The notes below the pieces were generated by a model. The model made no database searches and was not told the DNA's origin. It worked only from the letters and a program-made list of their open reading frames with translations. From contig JAJVDF010000458.1 in the NCBI GenBank assembly GCA_022410635.1, positions 642,313 through 706,312 of the forward strand: 64,000 bases of DNA. The letters are read 5' to 3'. Position 1 is the stretch's first letter; each line of letters opens with the position of its first letter. Of the stretch, positions 62,029 to 64,000 are shown piece by piece. Source of the stretch: Tretioscincus oriximinensis. Lineage: Eukaryota > Chordata > Lepidosauria > Squamata > Gymnophthalmidae. Position numbers and translations under genes: made by a program.

Positions 62029-63339
62029 TCCCCCCCCCAACACTCCTTCCACGAGGACCACAGCAGAGTCCTTCAGTTCAGAAGCAGATTTCTCATTAAT
62101 TGGATCTAGGTTGACTATAATTCTGTGTCTCTTAGATCAGTCTATTCTTTGACCTATAAGAACAGAGTTTATTTGATAAGAATAGTAAGGTAAACTATTC
62201 TACACTAGTATAAAAAGTTGATAAAGACCTAAACTGGACCACAGTACGGGAAAGCCCAAGAGTCAACTGACTGCAAAGGGATCATATCTGAATTTAAGAA
62301 ACTTGTAGTATGCTGAATTTGTTGCAGCATCAAATTTCTTTGAGCTGAATTTTCTTTCTAGAGACAGTTCAATCCCACTTTAGGCAGGTTGCACTGATGA
62401 TGATGCCTACTAAGGTAAGTGAAGCACCTATAAAAATGGCGTCTAGTTGGAAGAAACGCAACAATGAAGCATTCTAGCTTCGAATTATAGATAATCTCTA
62501 TGGCAATACTGATTTTGAATGATGTGATAAGAAGAAATGGAAAGTGAACTATTCATTTTTCTCTTCGTAGATTTAAGTGGGAATGGTGTGATTAAGTATT
62601 ACTGGACCTTTCCCCTTTGATAAANGTTTAGGTATTATTTTTATCATGATTTCTTCTTCTCCAGCTATACTTCTTCCTGACTCATCCCATACTTGTATTT
62701 ATAGCAACTTTCCTTGTCTGCTCCCCAGGTTATAACATATAGAATGAAGTATGCTTTTTCTTTAACGCCATTTTTATTCCAGTTTCCTTTTTTTCCTCTT
62801 TCTCAATCTGCTCTTCTTCCAGAGCTATGAAAATAGCAGTTTGTATGCCACAACTACTCAATACAACTGCACATTTAGTTCACATGTTGCTTTTTAGTGT
62901 ACATGACAACCACAAATTATGAAGCATTGCTAAATACTCCATTCTTCACAACCCTAGCAGATAAAATAGAATTATTATTCTGTGTACTGAAGCTGGAAAC
63001 CACAATGAGATACACAGCATAATACAAATTTCTGTAACGTTTTAACTGCTCCCTGTTGGCACAGTTTGCTTTATACTTACTTAACCCATCCTGTCTGCCA
63101 ATATTTCATAAATTAATCCACGAATGTTTTTACTGCATTCATATCCTGACCATCTCTGTCATCTGCTCTGGATCCAACCAATGCGATTTTGATCAATGGA
63201 AATCATTTCCTGCCTTCCTCCTCCTTCACCACAATCCTGTCCTAACTTACTTCATGCTATACCACAAAATTTGAAAAACAAAACAAATTTGCCTAATCTC
63301 AGACCAGTATGAGGCATATCATGGAAATAATGTTTCAAT

Positions 63340-63420
63340 TAACAAAAAAANTTTTTTTTAAATTTTCCAAATATTTTATTGTACTTTATGTTCCATATAA
63401 CATCACATTTTTCTTTGAGA
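63340..63420 (-). mobile_element. Possible reversed LINE A-tail
   Basis: A run of A, an N, then TTTTTTTTAAATTTTCC and ATATTTTATTGTACTTTATG, similar in layout to 48110-48160. Too short to classify. Confidence 0.3.
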
Positions 63421-64000
63421 TGCTAATCTTTCCTCAGGGCTACCTCACTTCAGGATGAAAGCTTGGAACCAAAACCAGAAATAAACAGAAAGACAGAAAC
63501 TTAGCAAGATAGAGAAAACAGCCAAAGTGAAACCTTTCCACTCTTATAATTAGGTTTTCAGTGTGCTCATGCGTTTACATGAAGAATTGTTCTCATATCA
63601 GCCTACAGCAAAAATTTGAACCAGTCCTATAAATTTATCACTGTAGTAAAATCCAAGCTTCAAATAACTCAGCTATGGGGTGGTTGTTTCTAAGCAAAGA
63701 ACTACTCTTCACTAACAGATTCTACCAATCCTCTGTTATCACTTTCTTGCCTTCTTTGCTAACTGCTAACATTCAATTATTATTATTTTATTATTGTTTA
63801 CAATATAATAATAAGACAAATAGACTAAAAAAATGAAGTAGTAAAAAATACACCCAAGATGAGTAGTGAAGACTTCCAATTATCTTTAGAAATAATAAAT
63901 ATATGCTTACTTTTCTTTAAATGTAGATTAAACAAATTTGCTATTCAGAACTGATGCATAGCAGAAGAAGATGGGACATTGAACTTTTACTGCTAAGTAA

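Larger units (their letters stand above)
45647..64000 (-). other. PLCE1: PLCE1 large 5' intron, partial (18.4 kb visible)
   Basis: Sequence upstream of the first visible PLCE1 exon. Human PLCE1 also has a very long intron before this exon. Three putative exons of another gene lie on the same strand (47543-47962, 50761-50905, 55682-55846). No alternative first exon of the short PLCE1 isoform was recognised. 45900-46220 includes a worn hAT-like end (CAGCGGTTTCCAACTTTTTT near 46125). No supported gene in 46230-47500, 51210-52470, 52620-55010, 56380-57850, 58450-59490, 60090-61850 or 62030-63340. Confidence 0.7.

Overview
The window is vertebrate nuclear DNA: split genes with GT/AG introns, a few percent coding sequence, and about half the rest recognisable as old transposons. 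The repeats are a CR1 LINE with its own 5' monomers, L2-type tails ending in (ATAA)n, tRNA-headed SINEs, and hAT, PIF/Harbinger and Tc1/mariner MITEs. This mix points to a non-mammalian amniote, most likely a squamate reptile (inference). Isolated single Ns are scattered throughout and look like consensus ambiguities. None falls in a called exon.

The backbone is one gene on the minus strand, PLCE1 (phospholipase C epsilon 1), transcribed from right to left. Five consecutive internal coding exons are present, with matching splice phases: 45364-45646, 28070-28386, 10819-10964, 9208-9466 and 3972-4186. Together they encode the stretch that leads into the CDC25-type Ras/Rap exchange domain and most of that domain. 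The large N-terminal exon must lie to the right of base 64000. The EF-hand, X/Y phospholipase core, C2 and Ras-association domains must lie to the left of base 1.

Region by region. 1-10.9 kb holds three PLCE1 exons in compact introns with a SINE and a purine-rich minisatellite. 11-28 kb is one long intron with CR1, SINE and low-complexity sequence. 28-45 kb is a second long intron and the most mobile-element-rich part: a 3.2 kb CR1 copy carrying two inserted hAT MITEs, a 902 bp Harbinger MITE, and a GC-rich hAT MITE. 45.6-64 kb is part of a very large intron upstream of the first visible PLCE1 exon.

The most interesting observation is in that last intron. Three long, stop-free, protein-like segments on the PLCE1 strand (55682-55846, 50761-50905, 47543-47962) have splice sites, join in phase with one another, and cannot splice in frame into the next PLCE1 exon. 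I read them as exons of an unidentified gene nested in PLCE1, or as its relic. Other points of note are 127 bp promoter-like monomers with an octamer motif at the CR1 5' end, an SGNH-esterase relic in CR1, two copies of a multi-hairpin hAT MITE with exact 8 bp target duplications, a near-perfect 76 bp inverted repeat at 49.3-49.7 kb, and a paired TCATGTGA palindrome array at 29.8 kb.
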